A DNA stretch of 64,000 bases from Brevibacillus sp. SYP-B805 (GCF_011059135.1 NZ_JAALGD010000016.1:20011-84010), one strand, 5' to 3'. Shown: positions 41,922-50,603, counted from the first letter of the stretch. The notes: generated by a model from the letters alone, not told the origin. Program-made: numbers and translations.

Positions 41922-42107
41922 ATGGGTTGTTGGCACTCATACGGATCACGCAATTTTCCTTTCTTTTTGGGCACCTTAAAGATACCTACCTACGTGAAAA
42001 ATGGCACAAACTTCCAGACGGTTCCATGACACGGCTGATCCGCTGCGGCGGAGGAACGCACTGCAGGCGGGCACCCAAAAAACAGATAGGAATGGAAGGG
42101 ATCAACC

Positions 42108-43301
42108 ATGAGCACACCCAAAATCGTCATTCTTGGAGCGGGGTATGGCGGGCTGCTGACAACGCTGCAGCTGCAGAAGAAGCTGAACTACAACGAAGCG
42201 GAAGTGACGCTCGTCAACAAGCACAGCTATCACTACATCACGACCTGGCTGCATGAGCCGGCGGCAGGGACCGCCAGCGCCGATCATGCGCGCGTCGATC
42301 TGGACCGCATCATTGACATGAAGAAGATCCATTTCGTCAAAGGCGTGGTGCAATCGATCGATCCAGCCGAACAGTCGGTCACGTTGGAAAATGGTGACGT
42401 TTTGCGCTATGACTACCTGGTGATCGGATTGGGCAGCGAACCGGAAACATTCGGCATCGAGGGCCTCAGGGAGCATGCGTTCAGCATCCGCAGCATCAAC
42501 GCTGTCCGCCAGATCCGGGAGCATATTGAATACATGTTCGCCAAATACAAAAACGAACCGAGCCGCACCGACTATCTCACGTTCGTGGTGGGGGGCGCGG
42601 GCTTTACCGGCATCGAGTTCTGCGGCGAGCTGGCGGATCGGGTGCCGGAGCTGTGCAAGGAATTTGACGTGGATCCCGAACTGGTCAAAATCTACAACAT
42701 CGAGGCCGCTCCGACCGCTCTGCCGGGCTTCGACAAGGAACTGGTGGATTATGCGATGGACGTGCTGACCCGCAAAGGCATCCAGTTCCGCATCAATACG
42801 CCGATCAAGCAGTGCACGCCGGAAGGGGTTGTGCTGGCGACCGGCGAAGAGATCAAGGCGGGCACCGTGGTCTGGACCGGCGGCGTGCGCGGCAACAGCG
42901 TCGTGGAGAAGTCCGGTTTCGAAGTGATGCGCGGCCGCGTGAAAGTGGATGAGTACCTCCGGGCCCCGGGTTATGAGAACGTGTTCGTGGTGGGGGACTG
43001 CGCGCTGATCTTCAACGCGGAAGGACGTCCGTATCCGCCGACAGCCCAGATCGCCGTTCAGGAAGGCGAGAACTGCGGCGAAAACCTGGTCGCCCTGGTG
43101 CGCGGCGATCATCTGAAGCCGTTTGTGCCGAATCTGCAAGGGACGCTGGCGTCGCTGGGCAAAGGCGAAGGCATGGGGATCATCATGGGCGGCAAGAAGC
43201 TGTTCGGCACCAGCGCCGCTCTCATGAAGAAAGCGAGCGACCTGCGCTATCTGTATAAAATCGGCGGGGTTGGCCTTGCGCTGAGCAAAGTCAAACTGTA
43301 A
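42108..43301 (+). CDS. yumB: Type II NADH dehydrogenase
   Basis: A 397-residue membrane-bound NDH-2 that passes electrons from NADH to menaquinone without pumping protons. FAD motif IVILGAGYGGLLTTLQ, NADH motif VVGGAGFTGIEFCGEL, second FAD motif VFVVGDCALIFN and the quinone-site-like PPTAQIAVQEG; the C-terminal amphipathic end holds it to the membrane. AAGGGATC precedes the start. It diverges from yumC, as in the yumB-yumC arrangement. Rex-like sites upstream suggest control by the NADH/NAD ratio. Confidence 0.94.
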   Translation: MSTPKIVILGAGYGGLLTTLQLQKKLNYNEAEVTLVNKHSYHYITTWLHEPAAGTASADHARVDLDRIIDMKKIHFVKGVVQSIDPAEQSVTLENGDVLRYDYLVIGLGSEPETFGIEGLREHAFSIRSINAVRQIREHIEYMFAKYKNEPSRTDYLTFVVGGAGFTGIEFCGELADRVPELCKEFDVDPELVKIYNIEAAPTALPGFDKELVDYAMDVLTRKGIQFRINTPIKQCTPEGVVLATGEEIKAGTVVWTGGVRGNSVVEKSGFEVMRGRVKVDEYLRAPGYENVFVVGDCALIFNAEGRPYPPTAQIAVQEGENCGENLVALVRGDHLKPFVPNLQGTLASLGKGEGMGIIMGGKKLFGTSAALMKKASDLRYLYKIGGVGLALSKVKL

Positions 43302-43313
43302 AGAGGGAAAAAC

Positions 43314-43571
43314 ATGCGGCATGCCAGTGTGCAGGTGAGAGGGCTGCTGACCAAAGAGGAACTGGAGCGCTACAATGCGCTGATGGAAGTCGGCCGCTTT
43401 CTCGAGGAACAGAACCGCCATGATTTGGCCCGCATCGTCCAGAGCGAGATTGACATCCTGATCCTGCCGGCCATTGAGCGGTTGAAGGAAAAGGGACGTG
43501 AGCGGGATCGGGAAAATCTCCGCTACATGATCGATCACGGCCTGCTGGATAAAGACGAAGACGACGAATGA
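43314..43571 (+). CDS. Small acidic/basic helical protein of unknown function
   Basis: An 85-residue protein with charged helices (LTKEELERYNALMEVGRFLE) and an acidic tail (DKDEDDE). It starts 12 bases after the NDH-2 stop, so it is co-transcribed. AGAGGG precedes ATG 43314. Not recognised. Confidence 0.7.
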   Translation: MRHASVQVRGLLTKEELERYNALMEVGRFLEEQNRHDLARIVQSEIDILILPAIERLKEKGRERDRENLRYMIDHGLLDKDEDDE

Positions 43572-43593
43572 CGAATAAAGAAGCATGAACGGG

Positions 43594-43626
43594 GATCCTC
43601 CTTTCGACCGGAAGGAGGATCTTCTT
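43594..43626 (+). terminator. Terminator after the NDH-2 operon
   Basis: Stem GATCCTCCTT/AAGGAGGATC with loop TCGACCGG, followed by TTCTT. Confidence 0.85.
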
Positions 43627-43640
43627 ATGCCTTGCAATTA

Positions 43641-43694
43641 CTTATTATCACTTAATAACGCTTGATAAATTACTTGATATTGCTTATAATGATT
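43641..43694 (+). promoter_or_regulatory. DeoR-regulator promoter with phased operator repeats
   Basis: TTGATA (43662-43667) and TATAAT (43685-43690) with an ideal 17-base spacer. Five CTT(A/G)(A/T)(T/A)A-like repeats start at 43641, 43651, 43661, 43673 and 43683, so spacing is 10, 10, 12 and 10 bases. They cover the whole promoter. Confidence 0.75.
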
Positions 43695-43724
43695 GCAAAT
43701 ACTTCCAGAATGGCAGGGCGAAGC

Positions 43725-44498
43725 ATGTACCAGGAAGAACGGCTGGATGCCATCATGGCCTATTTGCAGGAACACAAGCGGGTGAGCGTGCAGGAGATTT
43801 GCGAGCGGTTCGGGGTGTCGCGCGATACGGCCCGCCGGGATATCGTAAAGCTGGAGGAGCAGGGGCTGATTTTACGTACCCGGGGCGGGGCGATCCTGCC
43901 TACGCTTTCGAAACGATTCCACAATTACGCCGAGCGGCTGCAGATGGAATCCGGCGAAAAACACCGGATCGCCTTGCTGGCGGCGTCGTTGATCAAAGAC
44001 AACGATTACCTGATCATGGATGCATCCACGACCGTCCTGTTTGCCGCAGAGTGCCTGACGACGAAGAACAATGTCGTGGTGACCAATTCCATCGATATCG
44101 CCGCCATCGTGGGGCGCAAGGAGCAGGCGAAGGTGTATCTTTTGGGAGGCTGTTTCCATCCTGCGCATCGCTTTGTGTATGGCCAGCGGGCCATCGAGAT
44201 GATGGCGGAGTATCATGCGGATAAACTGCTGATCGGAGCGGGGGGCATTGCGCGGAACGGCCTGACCAATCCTTCGGAAGAGGAGAGCCATCTGCTTAAG
44301 GAAATGATGAAGCGGGCGGATCAGGTGATCGTCCTGGCGGATCACTCCAAGTTTGATGTTCAGCAGTTCGTCAAAGTGGCCGGATGGGATCAGATCGATA
44401 TGCTGGTGACTGACCGGGAACCTCAGGGGGAGCTGGCCGAAGCGCTGAAACAACATGAGGTGGACGTGTTGGTTGCCGAGACCGAGAAACACCGCTGA
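43725..44498 (+). CDS. DeoR-family sugar-metabolism repressor
   Basis: A 257-residue DeoR regulator. Residues 5-57 form the winged helix (ERLDAIMAYLQEHKRVSVQE, FGVSRDTARRDIVKLEEQG). The C-terminal DeoR sensor domain has DNDYLIMDASTTVLFAAECL, LLGGCFHPAHRFVYG and IGAGGIARNGLTNPSEEE, the sugar-phosphate isomerase-like fold. ATG 43725 starts the canonical MYQEERLDAI. It precedes the GlcNAc PTS genes and probably represses them or itself. The effector is likely a sugar phosphate. Confidence 0.88.
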   Translation: MYQEERLDAIMAYLQEHKRVSVQEICERFGVSRDTARRDIVKLEEQGLILRTRGGAILPTLSKRFHNYAERLQMESGEKHRIALLAASLIKDNDYLIMDASTTVLFAAECLTTKNNVVVTNSIDIAAIVGRKEQAKVYLLGGCFHPAHRFVYGQRAIEMMAEYHADKLLIGAGGIARNGLTNPSEEESHLLKEMMKRADQVIVLADHSKFDVQQFVKVAGWDQIDMLVTDREPQGELAEALKQHEVDVLVAETEKHR

Positions 44499-44550
44499 TT
44501 CGGCTGGCGTGACGGGGAAGCCGGCGTGACAGCGAATCAATCTTGGGGAA

Positions 44551-44583
44551 TCCGCCTGGCAGCAGGCTTGCGGCTGCCGGGCG
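44551..44583 (+). other. Strong hairpin after the DeoR gene
   Basis: CCGCCTGGCAGC pairs with GCTGCCGGGCGG around AGGCTTGCG. No T tract follows, so it may stabilise the 3' end of the mRNA rather than stop transcription. Confidence 0.45.
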
Positions 44584-44608
44584 GGTTCCTGCTGCGCGGA
44601 ATTGTGGA

Positions 44609-44638
44609 TTGACAAGAGTTGTTTTGCTGCCATACAAT
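44609..44638 (+). promoter_or_regulatory. Promoter of the GlcT-like gene
   Basis: A consensus TTGACA (44609-44614) and TACAAT (44633-44638), 18 bases apart, lie just upstream of the first RAT element. Confidence 0.8.
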
Positions 44639-44673
44639 AAATATGAAATGAATAAAACGCTACTATTCATGGC

Positions 44674-44697
44674 GTGTTACTGGTCGACAGGCATGAG
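44674..44697 (+). promoter_or_regulatory. RAT1: ribonucleic antiterminator for GlcT-type protein
   Basis: The sequence GTGTTACTGG...CAGGCATGAG matches the GlcT-target RAT known upstream of ptsG in B. subtilis. Its 3' end overlaps the left arm of the terminator at 44697-44747. Binding of the antiterminator would block that terminator. Confidence 0.85.
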
Positions 44698-44747
44698 CCA
44701 GAGAAAGATTTCTTGGAACGCATCGAGGTCTTTTTCTGGCTTTTTTT
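44697..44747 (+). terminator. Conditional terminator T1 in the GlcT leader
   Basis: GCCAGAGAAAGA (44697-44708) pairs with TCTTTTTCTGGC (44729-44740), followed by seven T residues. Confidence 0.88.
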
Positions 44748-44801
44748 ATTCCGGCTTTGCTTGTTCCCGCATGCGCGACAATAGGTTGATGGTGATTCCT
44801 G

Positions 44802-45668
44802 ATGGCAGATGAACGCAAATATGTGATCGGCCGTATTTTTAACAACAATATCGTTCTGGTCCATGAGCCGCCCGACAATCAAGAAGTCATTCTGCTCGGC
44901 AAGGGCATCGGGTTTGGACAGAAGGTCGGTAGCGAACTGGACCGCAGCGATGCGCGGATCGAGAAGAAGTTCAGGCTGGAGCAGGAGCAGCATCTCCGCC
45001 AGTATCAGTCGCTCATCAACCAGGTCGACCAGACGGTGATTGATATTGCGGAAGAGATCATCAGCCTGGTGGCGAAGGAAATCTCGCCGGATCTCAATGA
45101 ACATATCCATGTGGCGCTGCCGGATCATATCCACTTTGCCATCCATCGGCTGCGCAACGGCCTGGAAATCGTCAATCCGTTCCTGTTTGAAATACGGACG
45201 CTGTACGCCAGGGAATACGCCTTGGCGGAGCGGGCCGCCCGCATGATGGAGGAGCGGTTTCACATCAAGGTGCCGGAAAGCGAGTCGGGCTTTTTGGCCC
45301 TTCATATTCACTCGGCCGTCAGCTATATCCCTGTGACCAAAGCCGTGCAGTTCACCAATGTGCTGGCGGAGCTGGTGGCAAGGATCGAGCAGGCCACGGG
45401 CACCCGCATCGACAAGCAAAGCATGGATTATGCCCGGTTAATCACCCACCTGCGCTACGCCATCGAGCGCATCCGGCAGGGGAAGCCGATCCTCCATCCG
45501 CTGATGGACCGGATCAAAACCACCCTGCCCCAGGCGTACGAGTTGGCAGCGGAACTGGGCGCATTGATTTCCGAGAAGCTGGACGTTGTGGTGCCGGAAG
45601 ACGAGGTCGGCTATATCGCGATGCATTTGTTCCGGCTGCTGCAGCAGTTGGAAGCCAAAGAAGAATAA
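44802..45668 (+). CDS. glcT: PTS-controlled transcription antiterminator (GlcT family)
   Basis: A 288-residue BglG/GlcT-type antiterminator. Residues 1-60 form the RNA-binding CAT domain (RIFNNNIVLVHEPPDNQEVI, GKGIGFGQK). PRD1 (about 65-170) has HIHVALPDHIHFAIHRLRNG and PRD2 (about 175-285) has ITHLRYAIERI and GYIAMHLFRL; these histidines are phosphorylated by HPr/EII. It should bind RAT1 in its own leader and RAT2 before the EIIA gene. The sugar is likely N-acetylglucosamine rather than glucose given the downstream genes. Confidence 0.88.
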   Translation: MADERKYVIGRIFNNNIVLVHEPPDNQEVILLGKGIGFGQKVGSELDRSDARIEKKFRLEQEQHLRQYQSLINQVDQTVIDIAEEIISLVAKEISPDLNEHIHVALPDHIHFAIHRLRNGLEIVNPFLFEIRTLYAREYALAERAARMMEERFHIKVPESESGFLALHIHSAVSYIPVTKAVQFTNVLAELVARIEQATGTRIDKQSMDYARLITHLRYAIERIRQGKPILHPLMDRIKTTLPQAYELAAELGALISEKLDVVVPEDEVGYIAMHLFRLLQQLEAKEE

Positions 45669-45679
45669 TCCGTGCGGCG

Positions 45680-45705
45680 TGTTACTGGTACGACCAGGCA
45701 TGAGC
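45680..45705 (+). promoter_or_regulatory. RAT2: second antiterminator target, before the EIIA gene
   Basis: GTGTTACTGGTACGACCAGGCATGAG nearly repeats RAT1 (position 45680-45705, with a stronger CTGGT/ACCAG stem). It overlaps the terminator that follows. Confidence 0.87.
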
Positions 45706-45760
45706 CAATGGGAGAGTAAGGACGGTGGTCCTTTCTTCTCATTGTCTCATGCCTTTTTTG
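45698..45760 (+). terminator. Conditional terminator T2 before the EIIA gene
   Basis: GGCATGAG (45698-45705) pairs with CTCATGCC (45746-45753), extended inward by CAATG/CATTG and GAGA/TCTC, followed by six T residues. Confidence 0.88.
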
Positions 45761-45807
45761 CTGCACCTGGAAACGCTAAAAAGGAAGTACACCAAGGGAG
45801 GGCTACC

Positions 45808-46308
45808 ATGTTCCAGAAATGGTTTTCCAAGAAAAAACAGGAGGCTGCCGCCGGTTTCCTTACTCCGATCAGCGGGAAGGTGCTGCCGCTCGAAGAAGTG
45901 CCGGACCCCGTCTTCGCCCAAAAGATGGCCGGAGATGGCGTGGCGATCGAGCCGTCCGAAGGCTTGCTGGTCGCGCCGGTTGCCGGCAAGGTGGCATTCC
46001 TGTTTCCCACCCACCATGCCATCAGTCTGGTGAGTGACAGCGGCTTGGAAATCCTGATCCACATCGGCATCGACACGGTGAAGCTGAACGGCGAGGGGTT
46101 CAAGCCGTTTGTCAGCGTCGGTGACGAAGTGAAAGCGGGAGACAAGCTGATCCAGTTCGATTTGGCGGCCATTGTGAACGCCGGGTTTTCACCGATTACT
46201 CCCATTCTCGTGACCAATCGGGATAGGGTGGAAGAGATCACCTTTACGGCGGGGGCCGAGGTGAAAGCGGGAACCGGTACGGTCATGGAGGTCCATCTGA
46301 AGCAATGA
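45808..46308 (+). CDS. PTS glucose-family EIIA component
   Basis: A 166-residue EIIA of the glucose/N-acetylglucosamine family (Crr-like). The phosphorylated histidine is in LEILIHIGIDTVKLNG, the second active-site histidine in FPTHHAISL, and the N-terminal entry in FLTPISGKVLPLEEVPDPVF. It would transfer phosphate from HPr to the EIIB part of NagE, which lacks its own EIIA. AAGGGAGG precedes ATG 45808. A RAT/terminator switch lies immediately upstream. Confidence 0.93.
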   Translation: MFQKWFSKKKQEAAAGFLTPISGKVLPLEEVPDPVFAQKMAGDGVAIEPSEGLLVAPVAGKVAFLFPTHHAISLVSDSGLEILIHIGIDTVKLNGEGFKPFVSVGDEVKAGDKLIQFDLAAIVNAGFSPITPILVTNRDRVEEITFTAGAEVKAGTGTVMEVHLKQ

Positions 46309-46351
46309 AAGCGAACGTGACAGCTGTAGCGTCCGGGGAGGGATGAGGCAC

Positions 46352-47116
46352 ATGATCCAGCTTATCGTGACGGAAGATTATCGGGAAATGAGCCAGAAGG
46401 CGGCACAGATCGTCGCTGACCAAATCAGAAACAAGCCCGATGCCGTAATCGGCTTCGCCACCGGAAGCACGCCCCTCGGCTTGTACGCGGAGCTGATCGG
46501 CATGTACGACAGAGGGGAGCTCGATTTCAGCCGGATCACCACCTTTAATCTCGATGAATACGTGGGCTTGTCGAGAGAACATCCGCAAAGCTATTACCGC
46601 TTCATGTGGGAGAATCTGTTTTCCAAGATTAATGTGCAAAACGAACGGATTCATTTTCCTCCCGGGATTTTTACTGATGCGGAAGCGGTCTGCAGCCGGT
46701 ATGAAGAAGAGATCGCCGAGGCGGGCGGGATCGATCTGCAAATCCTCGGGATCGGCACCAATGGGCATATCGGGTTTAACGAACCGGATGAAACCTATAC
46801 CCTGGCTACCCATGTGGTGGAGCTGGCGGAGGAGACCATCGAGGCCAACGCCCGTTTCTTCCACGACAAGGCAGAGGTCCCGCGCAGGGCGATTACGATG
46901 GGCGTGAAAAGCATCATGAACGCCAGATCCATCCTGCTGCTGGCCAATGGCAAAAGCAAGGCGGAAGCGGTCAGCCACATCTGCACGGGTGTGGTCGATC
47001 CGAAGGTGCCCGCCTCCATCCTGCAGCTTCATCCGCACGTTACCCTGCTTGTCGACCGGGAAGCCGCCCGGTTGATTGAAATGAAAGGAGAAGCAGCATG
47101 GTCCCATTCCAGGTAA
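46352..47116 (+). CDS. nagB: Glucosamine-6-phosphate deaminase
   Basis: A 254-residue NagB that converts glucosamine 6-phosphate to fructose 6-phosphate and ammonia. Motifs: IGFATGSTPLGLYAEL, TFNLDEYVGL, LGIGTNGHIGFNEP and ITMGVKSIMNARSILLLANG. ATG 46352 is nine bases after GGGGAGGG; ATG 46343 lies within that site. No nagA is in the window. The 3' end overlaps the start of the broken HPr gene by 19 bases. Confidence 0.95.
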   Translation: MIQLIVTEDYREMSQKAAQIVADQIRNKPDAVIGFATGSTPLGLYAELIGMYDRGELDFSRITTFNLDEYVGLSREHPQSYYRFMWENLFSKINVQNERIHFPPGIFTDAEAVCSRYEEEIAEAGGIDLQILGIGTNGHIGFNEPDETYTLATHVVELAEETIEANARFFHDKAEVPRRAITMGVKSIMNARSILLLANGKSKAEAVSHICTGVVDPKVPASILQLHPHVTLLVDREAARLIEMKGEAAWSHSR

Positions 47117-47289
47117 CCGTGGAAACGGAGGGGGGACTGCGCGCGCGTCCCGCCCTCCAACCTGGGGAGCATGGCATTGAAAGCGCTGCCATCGCTGCTG
47201 CCCTTGCAGTCGAATGGCGGAAGTATGCTGAATCATTCCCAGTGTCAGACAAGTTCCTCTTTGCTGCGGCGCCAAGAGGAGCTTTCTGA
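47098..47289 (+). pseudogene. Degenerate HPr-like (ptsH) remnant
   Basis: The frame begins MVPFQVTVETEGGLRARPA, which matches the N terminus of HPr. The phosphorylated histidine of GLHARPA is replaced by arginine. After this point similarity to HPr is lost; the Ser46 region is absent and the 63-residue frame is shorter than HPr (about 88). AAAGGAG precedes the start. It sits between nagB and nagE, where a dedicated HPr would make sense. A frameshift or internal deletion is likely. Confidence 0.6.
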
Positions 47290-47324
47290 AATAGATGTCA
47301 TCATTATTTAAAGGAGGTTTTTGT

Positions 47325-48767
47325 ATGTTAGCTTTTTTGCAAAAGATTGGCAGATCGTTGATGCTGCCGGTCGCCACGCTGCCGGCAGCCGCCCTGCTGC
47401 TCCGTTTCGGCGCGATCAACTACGAAACGGAGTTCCACATGGGGGCGACGGTCGGGGGCTTTTTGAACCAGTACGTGGCTCCATTCCTTCTCGCTGGCGG
47501 CTCTGCAATTTTTGATAATTTATCGCTGATTTTCGCCATCGGGGTCGCGATTGGTCTTGCCGGAGACGCGGTGGCTGCGCTTGCGGCCGTCATCGCCTAT
47601 CAGGTGCTGGTGACCGTATTGGGCAAAGTCCCGGCGGCGTTCGCATTCATTCCGGACGACGCGAAGCTGAACATGGGGGTGCTCGGCGGTATTCTCGCCG
47701 GCGGTGTGGCCGCTTATTTCTACAACAAGTACCACGACATCAAGCTTCCTGATTGGCTTGGTTTCTTCGGCGGCAAACGCTTTGTGCCGATTGTGACGTC
47801 TGTCAGCATGGTGATCATCGCGCTGCTGTTTGGCTTGATCTGGGGACCGATCCAGGATGCCCTGCATGCGTTCGGGGAATGGGTAGTCAACCTGGGGGCT
47901 GTCGGCGCCGGCGTGTTCATGTTCTTCAACCGGATTCTCATTCCGTTTGGGCTGCACCACGTCATCAACGCCATCGCCTGGTTCCAGATCGGTGACTTCA
48001 CCGACGCGGCTGGCCAGGTGTGGCACGGAGACCTTAACCGTTTCTTCCATGGCGACAAGAATGCGGGCATGTTCATGACCGGTTTCTTCCCGATCATGAT
48101 GTTCGCGCTGCCGGGTGCGGCACTCGCCATCATTCATACCGCGAAACCGGAGAAGCGCAAAGCGATCGCCTCGGTCTTTTTGGGGACCGCCCTGACCTCT
48201 TTCCTCACCGGTATCACGGAACCGATTGAATTCGCCTTCATGTTCGTTGCCCCGGCGCTTTATGTCGTGCATGCCGTTTTGACGGGGGTATCCGGTTATC
48301 TGGTAACCGCGATGGGCATCAAACACGGCTTTGGCTTCTCTGCGGGGTTCATTGACTACGTGGTGAACTATCCGCTGGCGACGAAGCCGCTCCTGCTTAT
48401 TCCGATCGGCCTGGTATTCGCCGTGGTCTACTACTTCCTGTTCCGCATCATGATCGTCAAGCTGAATCTGATGACCCCGGGACGGGAAGAAGACGAGTTT
48501 GCCGGTGAAACCGGAGCAGCCGGCGCTTCCAGCCTGCGCGACAAAGCCGAGAAGGTGCTGGCGCTGATCGGCGGAAAAGAGAACATCACCAGCATCGATG
48601 CCTGCATCACCCGCCTGCGCCTGGTCCTCAAGGACGATACCGTGGTGGATGAAAAAGGGCTGAAAGCCATTGGCGCGGCCGGCGTGATGAAGCTGGGCCA
48701 AGGCAGCGTGCAGGTGGTATTCGGCACGCAGTCCGAACTGTTGAAAGACGAGATCAAAAAACTGTAA
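47325..48767 (+). CDS. nagE: PTS N-acetylglucosamine-specific EIICB component
   Basis: A 480-residue permease. The EIIC membrane domain (about 1-380) starts MLAFLQKIGRSLMLPVATLP and carries HHVINAIAWFQIG and the substrate motif GITEPIEFAFMF. The EIIB domain (about 400-480) has the phosphorylated cysteine in SIDACITRLRL. EIIA is not fused and is supplied by the gene at 45808. AAAGGAGG precedes ATG 47325. Confidence 0.95.
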   Translation: MLAFLQKIGRSLMLPVATLPAAALLLRFGAINYETEFHMGATVGGFLNQYVAPFLLAGGSAIFDNLSLIFAIGVAIGLAGDAVAALAAVIAYQVLVTVLGKVPAAFAFIPDDAKLNMGVLGGILAGGVAAYFYNKYHDIKLPDWLGFFGGKRFVPIVTSVSMVIIALLFGLIWGPIQDALHAFGEWVVNLGAVGAGVFMFFNRILIPFGLHHVINAIAWFQIGDFTDAAGQVWHGDLNRFFHGDKNAGMFMTGFFPIMMFALPGAALAIIHTAKPEKRKAIASVFLGTALTSFLTGITEPIEFAFMFVAPALYVVHAVLTGVSGYLVTAMGIKHGFGFSAGFIDYVVNYPLATKPLLLIPIGLVFAVVYYFLFRIMIVKLNLMTPGREEDEFAGETGAAGASSLRDKAEKVLALIGGKENITSIDACITRLRLVLKDDTVVDEKGLKAIGAAGVMKLGQGSVQVVFGTQSELLKDEIKKL

Positions 48768-48840
48768 CAACGGTTGCAGCTCCCGCCCGGCACAAGCTTG
48801 GCTTGCGCCGGGGATTCTTTTGGAAAGGATGGCGGTGGAG

Positions 48841-49758
48841 ATGAAACGCTTGCTGGATTGTACAGCCTCCGATTTTCGAAACATGACGGGCAAAGAGCTG
48901 AAGCAGTCGATCAAAGCGGCGGAGGGCCGCGTTCTTTTGGCGGAGGTGATCAGCGCCTGCACGCCGCTCTATCCCGCCGTTACCAATGCGGAGATGGCGG
49001 CTGCATTCGGTGCCGATCTGATTCTGCTTAACTTTTTCGATGTTTTTCATCCCGCCGTGGAGGGGCTGTCCGTCGAAGACCCTGACCAGGTTGTCACCAC
49101 CCTGAAGGCGTACACCGGCCGTCCGATCGGCCTGAATCTGGAGCCGGTCGACCTGCAGGCGAAACAGGCGGAAGAGCTGGTCACCCTGCCGCAGGGCCGC
49201 ATCGCCTCGGAAGCGACGTTCCGCGAAGCGAAGCGGCTCGGGTTCGACTTCGTCTGCCTCACCGGCAACCCCAAAACCGGCGTGACGAACGCGGAGATCG
49301 CCAAAGCGATCCGGACCGCGCGTCAATCCATGGGCGAGGAGACGCTGATCATCGCGGGCAAGATGCATGGAGCCGGTGTGGAAGGGGAAGCCGGGGAGGA
49401 GATCGTGGGGGAAAGCGACATCGTCCGGTTCATCGAGGCCGGCGCCGATGTCATCCTGCTGCCCTCACCCGGCACGATCCCCGGGATCACGCTTGAAGCA
49501 AGCAAACGGCTGGTCAATCTCGTGCGCAAACACGGAGCGCTCTCCCTCCTGGCCACCGGAACGAGCCAGGAAGGGGCGGATGAAGCGACCATCCGGCAAA
49601 TCGCCCTTTTCAGCAAAATGGCAGGGGCGGACATGTACCATATCGGCGATGCCGGTGTCGCCGGCATGGCCATTCCGGAAAACATCATGCAGTACTCCAT
49701 CGTCATCAGGGGCAAGCGCCATACTTATGTGCGAATGGCCGCCTCCATCCTGCGCTAA
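48841..49758 (+). CDS. TIM-barrel protein of the DUF7916 type, associated with sugar PTS
   Basis: A 305-residue protein resembling the PEP phosphonomutase-like or thiazole-synthase-like barrels found beside PTS genes in Firmicutes: SACTPLYPAVTNAEMAAAF, GFDFVCLTGNPKTGVTN, ILLPSPGTIPGIT and MYHIGDAGVAGM. The enzymatic reaction is unknown. The start may be GTG 48835 or ATG 48841. It is the last gene of the GlcNAc operon. Confidence 0.75.
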   Translation: MKRLLDCTASDFRNMTGKELKQSIKAAEGRVLLAEVISACTPLYPAVTNAEMAAAFGADLILLNFFDVFHPAVEGLSVEDPDQVVTTLKAYTGRPIGLNLEPVDLQAKQAEELVTLPQGRIASEATFREAKRLGFDFVCLTGNPKTGVTNAEIAKAIRTARQSMGEETLIIAGKMHGAGVEGEAGEEIVGESDIVRFIEAGADVILLPSPGTIPGITLEASKRLVNLVRKHGALSLLATGTSQEGADEATIRQIALFSKMAGADMYHIGDAGVAGMAIPENIMQYSIVIRGKRHTYVRMAASILR

Positions 49759-49820
49759 CCCGGCTGCCGGAGCAGTCCGGCAGAAGCTGAAAGGAGAGGA
49801 TCTCCCTCTCCTTTCGCTGC

Positions 49821-50603
49821 TTATGCCGGCCGCCTGTCATGCAGCCAGCCTTTTCCCGTTACTTTGCCGACGGATGCCATCAACACGGAGAGATGGTTGA
49901 TGCCATCAATGCCCAGAAACTCGTTCATGTTGATGTCGAACCAGTGGCCGATGGTGGCGACCCCCAGTCCCAATCCGTTCCCGACGATGTGAAGATTTTG
50001 TGCGACATGGCCCGCATCCCACCAAATGTACCGGTACGCCCGTTCGTTGTATTTGTCCTTTGTACGTTCCACTACTGCGGTCCAGACAAAGTTCACGGCA
50101 GACCGGCGAGTCATCTCCTGTTCCTCCGTCAAACGATAGGCGACCTCGGAGACGTCCTCCAGTTTTAATCCTTCCAGGGTCCACTGTTCCACATCCAGGT
50201 GATACAGCCCTTTTTCCAGTCCCTCCACGTTGTTCACCAGCAGGTAGGTTTCAATCGGGTACAAGGCCCCGGCGGAAGGCGTCGTCCGCAGTTGATACTC
50301 CCCCAAATCCGCCGTGATTCCCTGGGTTCCCCAGAGCAGGATGTTTAATTCGTTCAAGGAAAGCGGCACATTGGTGAAATTACGCATGGTACGGCGGTTT
50401 TTCAGCAGTTCCCAGAGACCGGGTGCTGCCGGAAAGTCCGGACTCCCCAACGGGATGCGCACAACGGCGTCTTCATATCGCAAGTATGTGGGCGGCCTTT
50501 TGGAAAAATCATACTTCGCCGCCCACCCTTTTTCCAAATCGCCGACCGCGTAGGATGTTGCCTGAATAAATTCGTTGCAGATTCTCTGCCACTCCGGATG
50601 CAT
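49821..50603 (-). CDS. SagB-type nitroreductase-fold oxidoreductase
   Basis: A 260-residue FMN oxidoreductase of the SagB family: LKNRRTMRNFTNVPLSLNEL, LLWGTQGIT, RTTPSAGALYPIETYLLVNN, WWDAGHVAQNLHIVGNGLGLG. SagB enzymes oxidise azolines to azoles in thiazole/oxazole peptides, but stand-alone members occur without peptide clusters. Here no cyclodehydratase or precursor gene is visible; its partner is a divergent LysR regulator. Confidence 0.85.
   Translation of the reverse strand: MHPEWQRICNEFIQATSYAVGDLEKGWAAKYDFSKRPPTYLRYEDAVVRIPLGSPDFPAAPGLWELLKNRRTMRNFTNVPLSLNELNILLWGTQGITADLGEYQLRTTPSAGALYPIETYLLVNNVEGLEKGLYHLDVEQWTLEGLKLEDVSEVAYRLTEEQEMTRRSAVNFVWTAVVERTKDKYNERAYRYIWWDAGHVAQNLHIVGNGLGLGVATIGHWFDINMNEFLGIDGINHLSVLMASVGKVTGKGWLHDRRPA

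Noticed and set aside
42102..43637. A 511-codon open frame antisense to the NDH-2 gene
   Set aside because: The plus-strand frame has full NDH-2 motifs. High GC content produces long antisense frames throughout this window.
49821..50603. SagB gene as part of a thiazole/oxazole peptide cluster
   Set aside because: Flanking genes are a PTS operon and yui genes; no YcaO, precursor or export gene is present.
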